Source: Calonectria ilicicola (taxonomy: Eukaryota; Ascomycota; Sordariomycetes; Hypocreales; Nectriaceae). From it: a stretch of DNA of 64,000 bases. Shown one piece after another: positions 1-14,829 of the stretch; position 1 is the stretch's first letter, and each line of letters opens with the position of its first letter. Under the pieces are notes generated by a model, which was not told the DNA's origin, made no database searches, and saw only the letters and a program-made list of their open reading frames with translations. The DNA lies in assembly GCA_020809705.1 (NCBI GenBank), contig CP085826.1:806001-870000 (forward strand), written 5' to 3'. Position numbers and translations under genes: made by a program.

Positions 1-1587
1 TTAAGTCTAGATTAATATTCTTTGCCTAGATTTATATAGTCTAATAATGCCTATAATCTTTCTAATTTATTTAATATTTTTTTATAATTATTAAATTATA
101 TTTATTAGTATATTAGTTTTTTTAGCTAAGAATCTTATTTATTTTATATTAATTAGTTTTATTATCTTTAAAAATTGGTTTAGGTTTCTTTAGCTAGAAG
201 TTATTAGTATAGGCTAATATAAGCTACTAGTATAAGATTATTAGATGTATTTTTATATTATTTAATAGATCTAGCTTGTATATTAGATTATTAATTATTC
301 TTTTAATTATAAATGGGCCTAATTGTTATTATAATTATTTATATGGTGGCTTATTTGGTAGATAATATTTATAATATAGTTATAAGTAGATCTTATTATT
401 AATCTTAAGTTAGATTAATTAATGCTTAGTATTATATTACTTTTTCATCTTAGCTATTATAAAATCTATAGCTAGTTATACTTTTTTTAAATAGCTTTTT
501 TTAAAAATAATAGATCTATATTTTCTATTACCGATTACATTAACTTTATTAGGCCTTGGAGAGTGATCCTATAGATGAATTTGTATATAAAGGCTTTAGT
601 TATAGTATTAAATGCTTTATTTAGGTTTTATTATAATACAGGCAGAATATATAACCAATCTTCTATTAGATACTTTATATAGTAAAAGTGTATTATTATT
701 TTAATTATTTAGTTATATCTTTCTGCTAGTCTATTAGCCTACAGGTGATATACTATTATTATTATTTTTATTCCAAAACTTATTTATAAATCTCTTTAAA
801 ATTTTAAATTAAATTTGCTATTATAGTGTAAAATGATAACTTTTAGTATACCTTAGTTAAAGAGTATAAGCTATTAGGCTAATATAGTTGCCTACTCCTT
901 ACCTATATATTTAATAAATCCTAGGATTAATAAATATCTTTTACTTATTATATAAGTAATTATTATTAATTAATTATAAATATTTTATCTTTTTAATATT
1001 TATAATAATTCTTTTATTAATATTAATAAAAGTTTAATAATAAAATCTATTATTATTATATATATAGATAGGATTAGAGATCTATTTAATAAATAATTTC
1101 TAATAGCTTATTGGTAATTAATTTATTTAAGATAGTATATTTTATATTTATAAATATACTTTTTAGCTTATTATATTAAGTTTTTAATATAAAGATTAAA
1201 TAGCTTTTTTAGTATCCTTTCCTTATTAAAGTAGTGCTAATTATTATAAGCTATCTTTAAGAATTTATCAATTATAAAGTAAAGGATATAAAGCCTATAA
1301 TATCCAAACTAGCTATAATAATATAAAAATCCTTTATATAATTTAAAGTATATTTTATACTTTAAAATATTTATAATATTCTTATTATTAAATATTAAAA
1401 GATCTAAGATCTCTTTCCTTACTATTATATTAATAATCTTTATATAATATATATTATTAAGGTATTTCTCTTAGAACTTCCTTTTAGACTTCTCTATTAT
1501 TAAGGCTTCTATTACTATTAGTATATTATCTAAAGCTATGTAATTAGGTTGTAATTGTATTTGATTTCTGTTGGTCTCTAGGGCTAT
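1..1587 (-). mobile_element. E4, 3' part: degenerate Gypsy-type integrase region (cut by window edge)
   Basis: Extremely AT-rich, with no open frame. On the minus strand around 495-545 a degenerate integrase core can be read (aligned to the usual VISDRG..FTSKFW block, with D-to-N type changes as RIP gives). The stretch ends exactly at the GCTAT target duplication of E1 (1583-1587), and its sequence order (integrase here, reverse transcriptase at 17.4-17.7 kb on the same strand) fits one minus-strand element interrupted by E1. The 3' LTR must lie left of the window. The Gypsy assignment rests on domain order; the exact family is unknown. Confidence 0.7.
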
Positions 1588-1738
1588 TGTCACAGGTCAC
1601 ACAGGTAGTCATGTGTGGAGTCACGTGTGTACCACACATACGTATAATGTTAATATTAGCCGATTGTAGTGAGAGCTTTTTGCCCTTTTTATTGTACAAT
1701 ATAGTTATTATGCCTACCCCTGGCCTTATCTTGTGACA
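1588..1738 (+). repeat. E1 5' LTR (151 bp)
   Basis: Begins TGTCACAGG and ends CTTGTGACA. Same length and sequence family as 16325-16475 and, inverted, as 42011-42161 and 48546-48696. It keeps far more G and C than the element interior. Confidence 0.93.
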
Positions 1739-3330
1739 GTTTGTGTAATTGTTTAATTATGCTTTATTATGGTTATCTAAAATAGAAGATACCATTAAGC
1801 TAAGAAAAGCCTAAATTATATTACTATAACCTAGTAATAATAAAAATCCTTATAAAAATCAATTAAAAATCCCTTAATCCTATAAATAAGATAGTATTAG
1901 ATTATTCTAAGTATAAGTAATAATTAACCTAAGTACTACCAAGAAAGAATATTTATATTAAGATAAGTAAAGCTGATATTATAATATTAGCTAGTAGCTA
2001 CATAAACCTTAGAATCCTAAATACATCTAATAGCTAGATTAAAGATATCTTATATATAAATTAGCTGATTGTAATAAAGATAATAGAAGGCTATATATTT
2101 ATTAATAAGAATAACCTATTATTTTTATTAAAATATCTTCTAATATTATTAAATAATAATAACTATTATATAATTAATTATATAATATTCTAGGTATTAT
2201 TTATAAGCATTAAAATTAAATTTTTAATTTAATATAACAATCTTACTTAAATATAAAAAAAAACCAAAATCTATAAATAATAATTACCATATAGATTAAT
2301 ACTATTACTAAAATCAACTAAATATTTAGATAAGCTAATATCCAAAATATAACTCTAAATAAAAAAGTCACCCAACTTAAGATCTAGCTAAGAACAATTA
2401 ATTAAGACCTTGCCTAAGACTCTTAGCAATTAAGATATATAATAATAAACTTAGAAAAGTTTATAGCTAAAGAATAGAAAATAGAAAAGTACTAAGTAGC
2501 CTATAAATAATAGAAAATATAGGTCTAATCCATACTTATAGTAAATACTAAATACTTTCTAATATTAATTAAGAAACTTATATTTATAATAAACTAATTT
2601 AAAGAATAAGTATAAAATAATATTTAAAATAGTATTAGAAAGATAAATATAAATTCTATATAACCTACTATATAAGAATAGTAGATAATAGATATACTAT
2701 TAAATGTATTAAATAGCTAATATATTCTTCTCAATTTAACCTAAAGTACCAAAAATACTTTTAATACTTTATACTAAAAGGACCGCATATATAAGGACTT
2801 TAAGGCTAATTTTAACTATTATATAAATAAGATTTAAATTAATAATTAAATTAAAGTTAATTATCTATAAAAATGTATTAATAGAGAAATTATAATAATT
2901 ATTAATTCTTAAGTTAAGCTTTTAATAGTTAATAATTATAAATTATAAAGCAAGATAATAAATAAAATTATAAAAAACTTATAATAAAAAAAGTATATTA
3001 ATAAACTCAATAATTAGAATATATATCTTACATACTTTAGGGTAAACTAATTAGCAAATAGAGGGAATAGCAAATTAATAAACCTTAATTATATTTATAT
3101 TATTAATTAAGAATGAGAACAAAGACTTAATCTTAATCTATATATTATATACAATAGACCTGGCTACATTGCCGCCAATTACCGCCAACTGGATAATCCT
3201 ATCCCTATACCCCTACAACTAATAAACTAAAACTATATCAATCAGATCTATTATTGAGGCTGAGGCTAAGGCTATGGCTGTGGCTATAGCTTTAGAATAT
3301 ATAATTAAGGAGCTTTTACTTAAAATTATA

Positions 3331-3446
3331 ATAGCAATTATATATAGCTATAGCCAACTTATAGCTAAAATTAATAAAGAAACTAATAATAGCAATTATA
3401 TATAGCTATAGCCAACTTATAGCTAAAATTAATAAAGAAACTAATA
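3331..3446 (+). repeat. 58-bp tandem duplication inside E1
   Basis: Two back-to-back copies of a 58-bp unit (3331-3388, 3389-3446) with no difference seen between them. It accounts for nearly all of the 61-bp length excess of E1 over its relative E3, so it probably arose in E1 itself. Confidence 0.9.
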
Positions 3447-3542
3447 AATGGTGCCTTAATTATAGCCCCTACCATAATCTTTATAGTAAGTGCGCTTAAT
3501 ATAATAAGGATATATGATTAGAGAAATAATCTTAGAGATATC

Positions 3543-3716
3543 TATAAGGGTCATTGACCAGGGTGATCTTGAGAGTTATAGAATAGATTGTATTGTGGTA
3601 TATAGACTTTAACTTGACAAGCATTCCTCAATCACTCACCGAAATTCTCTAATAGACTAAGTAGATTACATGCTACTTCTAGCTATAGTAGCACTAGAAT
3701 CCTAATTATTCTTATA
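3543..3716 (-). repeat. E2 3' LTR (174 bp)
   Basis: Aligns end to end with 10692-10865. Almost all differences are C/T or G/A. Confidence 0.9.
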
Positions 3717-6700
3717 ATTATCCCCCTCTCTTTAATACTTAATCCTTAAGTATTTATTAGTGGTTTTTTTATTTTAAATGATTTTATATATTTATAGTTA
3801 TTATTATATATTATTATTATTTATTGTTTATTATTTATTATTTATATAATATATATTATTTATTATTTATTATATATATAGTATATGTTTAGTAAGTGGT
3901 TGTTATAAGGATCTTACTTTTAATAAAGTATATATTATAATATACTTATTATTTTTTTTATTTTATATTTATTTATAATTCTTCTATATAAATAATATTT
4001 CTTACTTTATTTATTATATATATATATATTTTTATTTTTTATTATTACCTTACTTTTCTTTTTTTATTAAGCGCTCTCTAAATCTTTATAATATTATTTC
4101 TCTCTTAGCTCTTTATAATACTTGCTTATTATAAGTAATTTACTAGCTAAGTATTTACTAAGCAGCTATTAAATAATTGCTTTTACTTTTATTATATTAT
4201 ATAAAAGTATAATAACCTCTCCCTTATCTACTACTAAGGATCTATTAATACTTACTATATCTACTATAAAGAAGCCAGCTAATCTTATAGTATAATATAT
4301 CTACCTTTATTAAGTATTCTATATATAATTATCACTAATTTAATTAAATTCCTTAGGAGCTTATTAATATTATAATTTAATATTAGAATTTCTTAATTAA
4401 ATTTAATATATATAATATTATTAAATATAATAAAAATAATAATAATACCTCTAAGCTTTTAATAAATATTAACTACTAATATCTTAACCAAGTTATACAT
4501 ACTATTACTAATTCCTAATATTATACTAAAAATAGTATTAAAAGTATAGCCAATATTTATAAAATATCTAATAAGCAACTATCTTTATATTTACTATAAA
4601 AGACCATCGCCCAATACAAGCTAACAATATTAGATTTCTAAGTTCAAGTAAATGCCTTTATCCTATATTCAGCGAGCATTCTACTAACTTACTATAGCAC
4701 AACCTTATTCCTACTAATATTAAAAACTTATACCTTTACCTAGCCTTTACTATCCTCTTTTACACCTATAATAATAATATTATTATAATTATTAAATATT
4801 TATTAAATAATTTTAATTAAGCTAAATTTACTTATATCTTTAATATTATAAAAGATTCCTTATCTTAGTTCACTATTATATAAAAGTACAAGATTTTATA
4901 TACTTTAGCTACTACTATAGGTCATTATAGCCCTATTTATACTATTAAGTACACTAAAAAACCTTCTATTTAGCAAGAAGTAATTAATATATTTTTACAC
5001 TATATTTAGGAAAAGAAGAAGGAGTCTAAGATTATAAAATCTACTATCTCTAAGGCTAAGTCTAAGCCTGCACCTAATAATATATCTCTATCACCTACTA
5101 GCCATAGTTATAGTAAAAGTAATAATTATCCTTATAATTATTTTTATAGTTATTTTTATAATTGTAGTTATAGTATCTTTTTCTAAGCGCCTATTTGCTA
5201 AGCTATTACTAAGTCTTCGCCAAGTATTCCCTAGCTATTACTTTAGTAGTTTATATATATATTTATACTTATAAATATATTAATTAATAATTATTTTACT
5301 AATTATTTACTATACCTCTATTATATTTTTTATTTTATACTATTATTCTATTTTTTATATATATATTTATATTATTTATAGTATTTTTATATTACTTATA
5401 AAGCATTTTATAAGTACTTAATAGATTCCTATATATTATATTCTACTAGCTAGCTTACTTACTTAATTTAGTAAAATAGTTATTCTCTATCTTCCTTATA
5501 ACTTACAATTTTCTCTACTTTCTACTCTTTCTTTTCTTCCTTTAACTTAGGGAGGGTAGCTATACCTTTGCTATTTACTTACTAAGGCTATAGCTATAGC
5601 TCTAATAATAAGATTAAGAATATATTATATATATATTAGTATTACTTTAGTAGATATATTTTATATATTTATTTCCTTATTCTTTTTTTAATTATTATTT
5701 TAATAAATTATAATATTAATTTCTTATTTTTAAAATAAAAATATTTAGTTAATAATTTAATAATATTCTTTAGTTTATATTCCTTAGCCTAGTAGTGTTG
5801 ATTATAATACTTAGATTATACCTTTATAGTAGACTACTAATATTCTTGGGCTTATTCTTATATTTAGTAAAAGATTATTAAATACTTATTAACTTTTTAT
5901 ACTTTAGCTTTAATATATTTAAAGGTATAAGCTATTACTTTAAGATAGTATTTATAAAGTACTTATATTAAAGAAACTTTAATAATATTATATATACTAT
6001 TATTATATATAAACTTTACTTTAGGTAATTAGGCTGTCTATTGATTTAATAAGCTTTTTATATATACTTAAAGATATTTTTCTAATATCTGGTAAGTCCA
6101 TTCTATTTAACTATCTATTTATAAATAATATATAATAAATAATTAATAAGCAATTACCTATTCTTTTATAAGTTTAGCCTAAAACTTATTAATAATTAAT
6201 TTATCTCTATTACTTATAATTTTTTCTAGTATTTTAAATTTATATTTAATATTTTTATAAAGGATTTATATAAGCTAGACTATATTAAGTATTTTCCTTA
6301 TTAATAAGAAGATTATATATTTGGTTATATAGTATATAATAATTAAGATTATATTATATTCTTTATTATCCACTTAAATACTACTTGGTAATCTTATAAT
6401 AAAGTCTATATTGATTTCTTAGAATAGGTATGTTGGTAGGAGAAGTAGCTATAATTACCTATATAGCTTATACCTTAGCAAGCGCTCGCCTTAGCACACC
6501 TAACACCTTATTATATAATCTTTAATATCATTAACTATACCTTTCTAATAGAACTTATAATTAATTAACTTAAGTATTTTATATACCTCTATATACCCTA
6601 ATCTTAGATCATTATAATACCTTCTTAGGATTTCTTCTTTTATAATATATTAATCTAGGATTATTAATCTTCCTTTATAAAAGAGAGTATTTTATTTATT

Positions 6701-9700
6701 AAGGTAATATTTCTCTTATTTGCTGGCTACTTTATAAGCCTTCTTCACCTTCTATTAATAGTATTGGTCATCGGTTTATAATCCTCTAACTAAGTCTTCC
6801 AGCTTATATAAAGATTGTGATAGAAATACCATTTCATCTTATATAAGTTCCTTCATAATAAGGTATAAGATGTATTAGTCTAGGCTAATAATCCTAGCTC
6901 TAAGTAAGTCCTTATAGCTCTTTATAACTACTTCTTACTAAGTATTCTCTAAATGCTTATTAATATAATCCATTACTTCTCTAACTTATATTATAATTAT
7001 AAAGATATATACTATATATTATATTAGGTTAGGGGGTCCTAAGGCCCAACTTTAACCTAGGGATAAGAAAATCTCTCTTAAGCTAGCTTAAGTAGTTTAT
7101 ATATATACCTAAGTGCTCTTATACTTTCTTTTAAAGCTAGCAATTATTTATTATATATCTAATAATAATTTATTAACTAATACTAATTTCTTTATTAAAG
7201 TAGATAGTATATTATAATAGACTATTTTACTTAGTATATAATTAGATCTTTTAAAGAGCTTATTAGTAGGGTTTATTTTCCCTAGCTTATATTTGATATT
7301 AAAGTTAAATAGTATAAGTTTATATATTTAATAAGTAAGCCTTTCTTAAAGGTCCTATATGGAGGTAGATATTACTTCTACTAAAGTAATATAATCTATT
7401 AGTAATATAAACTTATTAGATAACCTTAGTAAATAATAGCTCTAATACTTTAAGCTTTTTATAATAACTAGAAGTTCTTGTTAGCCTATAGCTTAATATT
7501 ACTCTATATTTATAAGCTTTTATAACTAGTAAGCAACTGGTTACTATTAATCTACTTATAATTAGGATAATATATTTAAGATAGCTTTAGCTAATATATC
7601 TATCTCTATATATATAGATAGTTTAGGGTTCTAATGCTAGAGAATAGTCACTAAGTAGAAGGTATATTAAAGCTCTTTTAATACTTTTTATATTTTTAAG
7701 GGCTATATGAATTCTTCTATTTTATAGCCTTTCTTACTGCCTTTAAATAGGGCTATAATAGGCTCTATAATTTTTAAGTATTTTAAAATGAACTTCCTAT
7801 AAAAGATATAAAAGCCTAAAAAGACTTATACTTCCTTAAAATTGGTTAGTGTAGGTTACTTGGCAATTACTTAGACTTGTGCTAGATCCATTTTAATCCT
7901 CTCTTATATAATGATATAATCTAGGAACTTAATCTTCTATTAGTAAAAGGTATACTTAGATAGTTTAATATATAGCTAGGCTGCTTGTAATCTTTGTAGG
8001 ATCTTTTTAATATCTTATATATATTGGTCTTAGTTCTAGAAGTAAATAATAATATTATCTAGGTATATAATATAGTATATATCTAGTAATCTAGTAAGCA
8101 TTTAATAAACATATACTTAGAAAATAATAAATATATTAATAAGCTTAAATAATATTATTATATACTAAAAATAACTATATTATATATAAAAAGCAGTCTT
8201 CTAGCGGTTAGTAGGTTTAATATTAATATAATAATATACATCCTAAAAATCTATTTTAATAATCCACTTTACTTTTATAAAATAATCTAATAAATTATTA
8301 ATTAATAGTAAAAGATAATAATTCTTAATTATTATTATATTTAGCCCTCTATAATTAATATATAATCTTAAGATACTATCTTTCTTAAGTATAAAAAGAA
8401 TTAGCACTCTTACTTTATTAATTAAAAGTTTTATTCAATTACTTATTATATTCTTTATAATATAATTCTATAATACCTTTTATTATTTCTTATTAATAAA
8501 ATAAATTAATCTATATAGTAGCTTTTTTTTTTTAAAGATTAATAATATATTCTATCTTTTTTAATATAGGCAATTTCTTTATAACTTTCTTACTAAATAC
8601 TTACATATTATCTTTTAATTCTATAAATAATATAACTTCTCCTTTCTAAACTTTCTCACTAAGAGCGACTATTGGTTATTTATTTGATATAAGTATGTTA
8701 TAGATATATATTACTTAGGCTTACTTATTATTCTTTATTAGTTTTTTTATAAAAGATTTTACATTTATAATAAAGATTGGCTTATAGTTCTATAAGTAGG
8801 TTTTTATATTTATAATAATATCCTCCTTATCCATTAATCTAGTAAATAATAGAATATTACTAGCTCTATTAAGTCTAGTAGCTTTAATAAGTACTTATTA
8901 AATCTTCTATAGAAATCCTCTAGAGTTAATTAGGAAGAAGATTAGCTAATAAACTTATTCTAAGGGCTTCTTAGTCTTATTATAGTTTATAAGACTTAGT
9001 GCCTTCTAATTAGCTACCTTTTTAAGCCCCAGTCTAGCTACTAGCCTTATACTAATAAGGTTGACTTATATATCTATATCTATATTTACTTTAATTATTT
9101 CTTTATTAAGTGCTTAAAGAATAATTACTCTACCTTTAATAGTATTCCTTATAAGGACTATCTTTGGTTTTAATATTAGGATATTAGGCTTAGCTCTTAT
9201 ACCTTCTTATTTTCTAAGGAATCTAATTCTTTAATTTTAGTATTAATAGCTTATATTTATACCTTTAATTATATTAGCTTAATTAGGGGTTGCCCTATAT
9301 TCTGCTGGAATTGATTGTGCCTAGGGTTAGGATAGTCCTGCTTATTATTATTAGAGTATTATATAATAAAGTAGCTTCTTATTAAGCTCTTCTTGAATAT
9401 TTGCTGCTAGTAGATATTTAGGGTAGAGGAGTTTTAAGGTCCTTTACTCTAAAATCTTCCTTTAAATTCTTAATTTTATATATATCTACCTTTTAAATAC
9501 TTATAGTATTAGTTTAAAGGTTAGAACTTTTTTATACCTTTTTAAATTACTTTTAGATATAATCTTTTATTTTAACTATTCCTTAACTATTTGGCACTAT
9601 TATGTATATAAGGCTATAATCATTTTACCTTATGGGCTACTTCCTTAACTTTCTATAGTAGGATCTATAGCTACCTTATTTCCTTCTTTAGATCCTTATT

Positions 9701-10691
9701 TAGCTTATAATAATACTAGTAGGCTAAGTTAGGCTTATCTTCTAAGTCTTAGATGTCTAGGGATATATAAATGGCATTCTATATATTAAAATAATCCATC
9801 GGCGACTATTTGCCACCTTATTATAGATCTAGGAGATTATCTTTTAGTTGTATCTTTTAAGACTTTAAGTTAATATACTTTTTATAAATAAAATCTAGAA
9901 AATTCTATTAGGAAGAATTATTAAGGCTTATAGTATGATTTTTTTATTAGGTTTATAGATAGTGAGAGAATCTAATTATAGCCTATTTAATCTTTTGTAA
10001 ATCTAAGTAGCCTTTTTATAGATTATTCTCTAACTTTATTGCGTATATCTAATTATTAACTTATATATTAGTTATATTATCTTAGAGGATAGTATAATTA
10101 TAGATTGGTAGCTTGTTCTAGTCTTTCTTTAGTATATAATGCAATTAATCTATTATTTTCTATAATATCTTTATTTAAATTATTTATTATTAGATTATAA
10201 TTTATAATAAGGTTTAGAACTTTTTTCTTTTATTATATATTCTTTATATAAAGTAAGTAATAAGTAATTATTATATTCTATAGATCTATATAGTATGTCT
10301 ACTCTCTTTAGGCCTTCTTACTTTAATCTTTCTATTAAGAAGGGCCTAGGGCTATAAAGTTTATACCTTAAGTCTGGGGTATAACTATTTAATATATACT
10401 TATATTATTATTTACTTAGTTCCTTAAGCCTTTATTTTATATTTAAATCTAGTACTTCCATTTACTATTTATTCTATACTTATTTATTAATAAAGACTAA
10501 GAGCTTAACTATTAAGGCTAATTAATCTTTTATAATACCTAAGTACCTCAGTAGAATGTAGATTCTTTAGGGTAGCTTAAATGTTATATTTATATATAAT
10601 ATACCTAAAGGGTATTTATTATAATTATTTATAATTTATATACTTATAATAATTATATTAATTATTTAAAAGGATATAGAAATTAAAGAAT

Positions 10692-10865
10692 TATAAAGAT
10701 TATTAATTAAAGTAATCTTAAAAATTATAAAATAGATTGTATTATAGTATGTAGACTTTAACTTAATAAGTGTTCTTTAATTACTTACCGAAATTCTCTA
10801 ATAGACTAAGTAGGTTATACACTACTTCCAGCCATAGTGGCACTGGGATCTTAATTGTCCTTACA
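10692..10865 (-). repeat. E2 5' LTR (174 bp)
   Basis: Partner of 3543-3716. The terminal CCTTACA is intact here at 10859-10865 and is followed by the ATATC duplication. Confidence 0.9.
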
Positions 10866-13800
10866 ATATCTAGTATTATAGGTAATAAGCTAACTTAATT
10901 AATTAAGATATAAGATCACTAGCTAAAAGGCCTACCTTTGGTTTAAGTTATAATTAGGGATTAATATTATATAAAGATAAAAATAAATTAATTAAAGCTA
11001 TATTACTAGATAATACTTTACTTAAACTCCACTTATTATTTAATATAATAAACTTCTTTCTTATTAAAATTAATCTCTTTAACCTATATAACCTAATACT
11101 ATCCACTTTTTTTAAAACTAATAATCTAATTAATAATAGCTTAATTATACTTATATTTATTAATAAGAAAGAAGTAGTCTAAAGATATAATTTAATTATT
11201 AAACTATTAAAGAAGCTAAAATATATCCGCCTTATTAATAGTATAATCTAGTCTACAGTCTTATATTATTTTACTACTTAATTATATATTGGAAATCATA
11301 TAAAGATCTTATTTATATTTATTATAAACCTAGGAAAAGGTAATTTAATTATTCTTGGTTTATTATAACTAAATTATTATAATTTGGACTGTAACTGGCT
11401 ATAGAGATAGCTTATCTTTAAATCTAGATACTATCTATATAAGTATTTACCCTAAGGAATATTAAAAACCGGCTATAATGCACCCCAGGAACTATAGTAT
11501 ATATCTAAAACTATAATTACCGAAAAGCCTCTATTGAAGATAATAATAAAGATAATACTTCTACAGAATTGACTAGATCTTTTATTGAAGATTGGATTAT
11601 AGACCTAATAGAGACTAGAGTAATTAAATGTTAAAATAAAAGGCTTAGGAAATATCTACTGCTAGTCTGATTCCTTGTAGGCTTATATTACTTAAGAATA
11701 AATAAATAATATTTATAAATAAGAAAAATAAAAGATAAATTAAGCTAAATACTTATATTAAATTTATATAATATCTAAACTACTAGAGTAAGTAATTTTA
11801 TATAATTCTATAAATAAAAAGAAATAAAAATAATAGTAATCTATTTATTAGAATTATAGTAATTAGTTAAAAAAAAGAAATTAGATAGATATTTAATAAA
11901 CTTCTATAAAGCTTATTAGAAGTCCTATAGTTATAAGAGGAATCCTTCTAATAAATCATAGTAAATAATTATATAATAGAAGAAGTATATAAAGCCTTTG
12001 ATCTATACTTCTATAACTTTTTATAAATAAATCTAAAGGAGATTATAGAATCTGAAATACTATACCGAAAGATTATTTAAACTAATATAGATAAGTTCTT
12101 TAATACTAAAATAGATCTTATAATTAAAGAGACTAGGAAGAGATTACTATAGAAGTTCTATCATCTTTTAGAGTATTTTCTAAAACAAAATATAAATATC
12201 CTTCCACCATATAGATCTTAGGATTATAAAATTGAATTTATTCTTAAAAAAGAGGTATTATACTAAAAGAATTAACTGTTTTTACTAAATAAACTTAAGT
12301 ATATTAAAAAATAGATAGATAAGATGCTTATAAAAGGCTTTATTAAAGAATTATTATTATCTACTACTATATTATTACTTCTAGCAGCTAAATTAGATAG
12401 TGGGATATATATTTACTAAGATTATTAAAGATTTAATATAATCACTATTAAAAATAGATACCTACTACCCCTAATCTACAAGATACTTAACTTTATTTAT
12501 AATATAAGATTTTATACTAAATTTAATATTATTATTATATTTAATTAAATTTAGATTGTAGAAGGATATAAGTAGATAATAGTATTTATTACTTAATTTA
12601 GTCTTTATAAGATATTAGTAATACTATTTAGCCTATATAATATATTAGTAATATTTTAAAATTATATTAATTATATTTTTTATAATATATTTAATAAATA
12701 TTATATAATCTACCTAGATAATATACTTATTTATAATAAAATAAGAGCTAAATATATAAAGTATATATATAAAGTAATTAAAAGATTAGGAAAAACAGGC
12801 CTATAGATTAATATTAAGAAATCCAAGTTCTATATAATAAAAACAAAATACCTTAGCCTTATTATATCTACTAATAGCCTCACTATAAACCTAGAAAAGA
12901 TTAAAGTTATTATTAATTGGTAAATATCTTTATCAATTAAGCAGCTATAACAATTCCTTAGATTTATAAACTTCTATTAAAGATTTATCTAAGGCTATTC
13001 TTTAATTATTAAACTAATAATATAATTATTAAAAAAAGAAAGAAGTAAAAATAAACTAATACTTAAATAAAATACTTTAAATAATTAAAAAAGGAATTTA
13101 TATAAGTATTTATACTTATCTATTATAATTATAAAAAATATATAATAGTGGAAATAGATATATTAAACTAGGTATTAAAAGGTATATTATTATAATATAA
13201 TAAGAATAAGAAGCTTTACTCTATTATATTCTTCTTTTCAAAATATAATACTACAGAATATAACTATAAAATCTATAATAAAGAACTCCTAGCTATTATT
13301 AAAGTACTAGAAGAATAGTGATTAGAACTAGTAGGCCTACTAATAACTTTTAAGATTATTATAGATTACAAAAACCTTTAAACCTTTATAATAATAAAAT
13401 AACTTAATTAAAGATAAGTTAAATAGTTTAAGTTCCTGGTATAATTTAATTTCTAAATAATATATTAATTAGGAAAAAAGGTAACACTTTTAGATATACT
13501 TAGCCAATTTTTAAAGATAAAATCTATAGATAGTGATAATAAATATATCTAAGATTGAAAATGTATAATCCTCTTTTAAAAGAAATTAGACTTTATAATA
13601 ATAAAAGAACTATTTAAATAAGTAAGAAATAGTAATAATAAAGAATGCTTTATATTTATAATAATTGATACTAACTAAATTATTATAATTGATCTTATAT
13701 ATAAAGGATATAATTATAATAAATTAGTAATAAAGATGATAGAAGTATTATAGAATTAAATAGTATAAAAATAGCTTAAATAATTATAAGATAAATTAAA

Positions 13801-14029
13801 ATGTAATAAAATAAAATATAAGATTATTAAAGGCCTGATCTACTTTTATAATTGTGTCTTTGTATTAGACTACCTTGATCTTTATTATATTATAGTATAT
13901 AGAATACATATATTAGACCTAATAGGCCACCTAGGCTATATTAAAACAATCGACCTTATAAATTGTAGCTATTAGTGGCCTGGGATGTTATATTTTATTA
14001 TAGAGTTTGTAAAAGGATGCTTACTTTGT

Positions 14030-14829
14030 GTCTTTTATATAGTTATTTTCTTCCTTTTAGGAAAGGAAGATGCCGACAAGGTCACAGGACCTAAAGGCAT
14101 GCCTTATAATAGACTTTCACATCGATTGGTATAATCGCCCTTGTGCTAACTCTGAAGCCTAAAGGCAATATAAGATAAAAACCTTAATAGATAGAATCCT
14201 TATATAATAAAAAAAGAATTTTACTTAAATAAATCTCTTTTAAATAACCCTCTTTTAAATATATACTAAATAGACCCTTTTAAAAACATATATATATATA
14301 ATCAAGATATTTAAATAATATATTATTTATAAAGATAATAGCCCTCTAAAAATAAAATCTATAATTTAATATATCTATTAAAAAATCTAAGCTAACAATA
14401 TTAAATTAAATATAAAAGATTAAAAATTAAAAAAATTTTAAAAAAAAATAATAAAAATATAAAAGCAAGATAATATAAAGAATTAAATTAAAATTAAACT
14501 AATCCTTTAAAAATATAAACTCCTTCTTAAAAAAAGAATCTTTTAAATAAAAATAAAACTTTTATTTAAAAATAACAATAAATAATAAAACTAATACTAA
14601 AATATTTTAATATACCTAAATATAAAAAACCTTCCTTTAAGAAGAACTAAGAGAGATTTTTAAAGGAAATAAAGAATAAGGGTTTTATATGGATTAATAT
14701 ATTGAATCGAACAGTCATAAATACAGCATAGTGGAAGGAAAAAGGCAGGAAAGGCTGCTTTCAAATGGATACTAGAATAGGAAATGCAAACAACGGTTCA
14801 ATCAAACAACTAACAGGATACGAGCAGTG
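14030..14829 (+). mobile_element. N1 copy A: 800-bp non-LTR-like element inserted in E1 integrase
   Basis: Starts GTCTTTTATATAG and ends ATACGAGCAGTG. It is flanked by a 13-bp direct duplication ATGCTTACTTTGT (14017-14029 and 14830-14842). A second copy with the same two ends lies at 18715-19474. No terminal inverted repeats and no LTRs are seen. The first 40 bp hold an imperfect hairpin (CTTCCTTTT/AGGAAAGGAAG). The middle is AT-rich, with no open frame; the last 130 bp are less degraded. Long, variable target duplications suggest target-primed (LINE/SINE-type) insertion. Orientation is assumed from the tail repeats of copy B. Confidence 0.8.

Larger units (their letters stand above)
3543..10865 (-). 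mobile_element. E2: LTR retrotransposon nested in E1, RIP-degraded
   Basis: Bounded by 174-bp LTRs (3543-3716 and 10692-10865; ancestral ends TGTAAGG...CCTTACA) and a perfect 5-bp duplication ATATC (3538-3542, 10866-10870). The left LTR is followed by the complement of a polypurine tract (CCCCCTCTC at 3722-3730), giving minus orientation. A degraded reverse transcriptase box YLDN is read on the minus strand at 8054-8065. The right LTR kept many ancestral bases in its 3' half while the left one kept them in its 5' half. No open frame remains. Confidence 0.92.
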
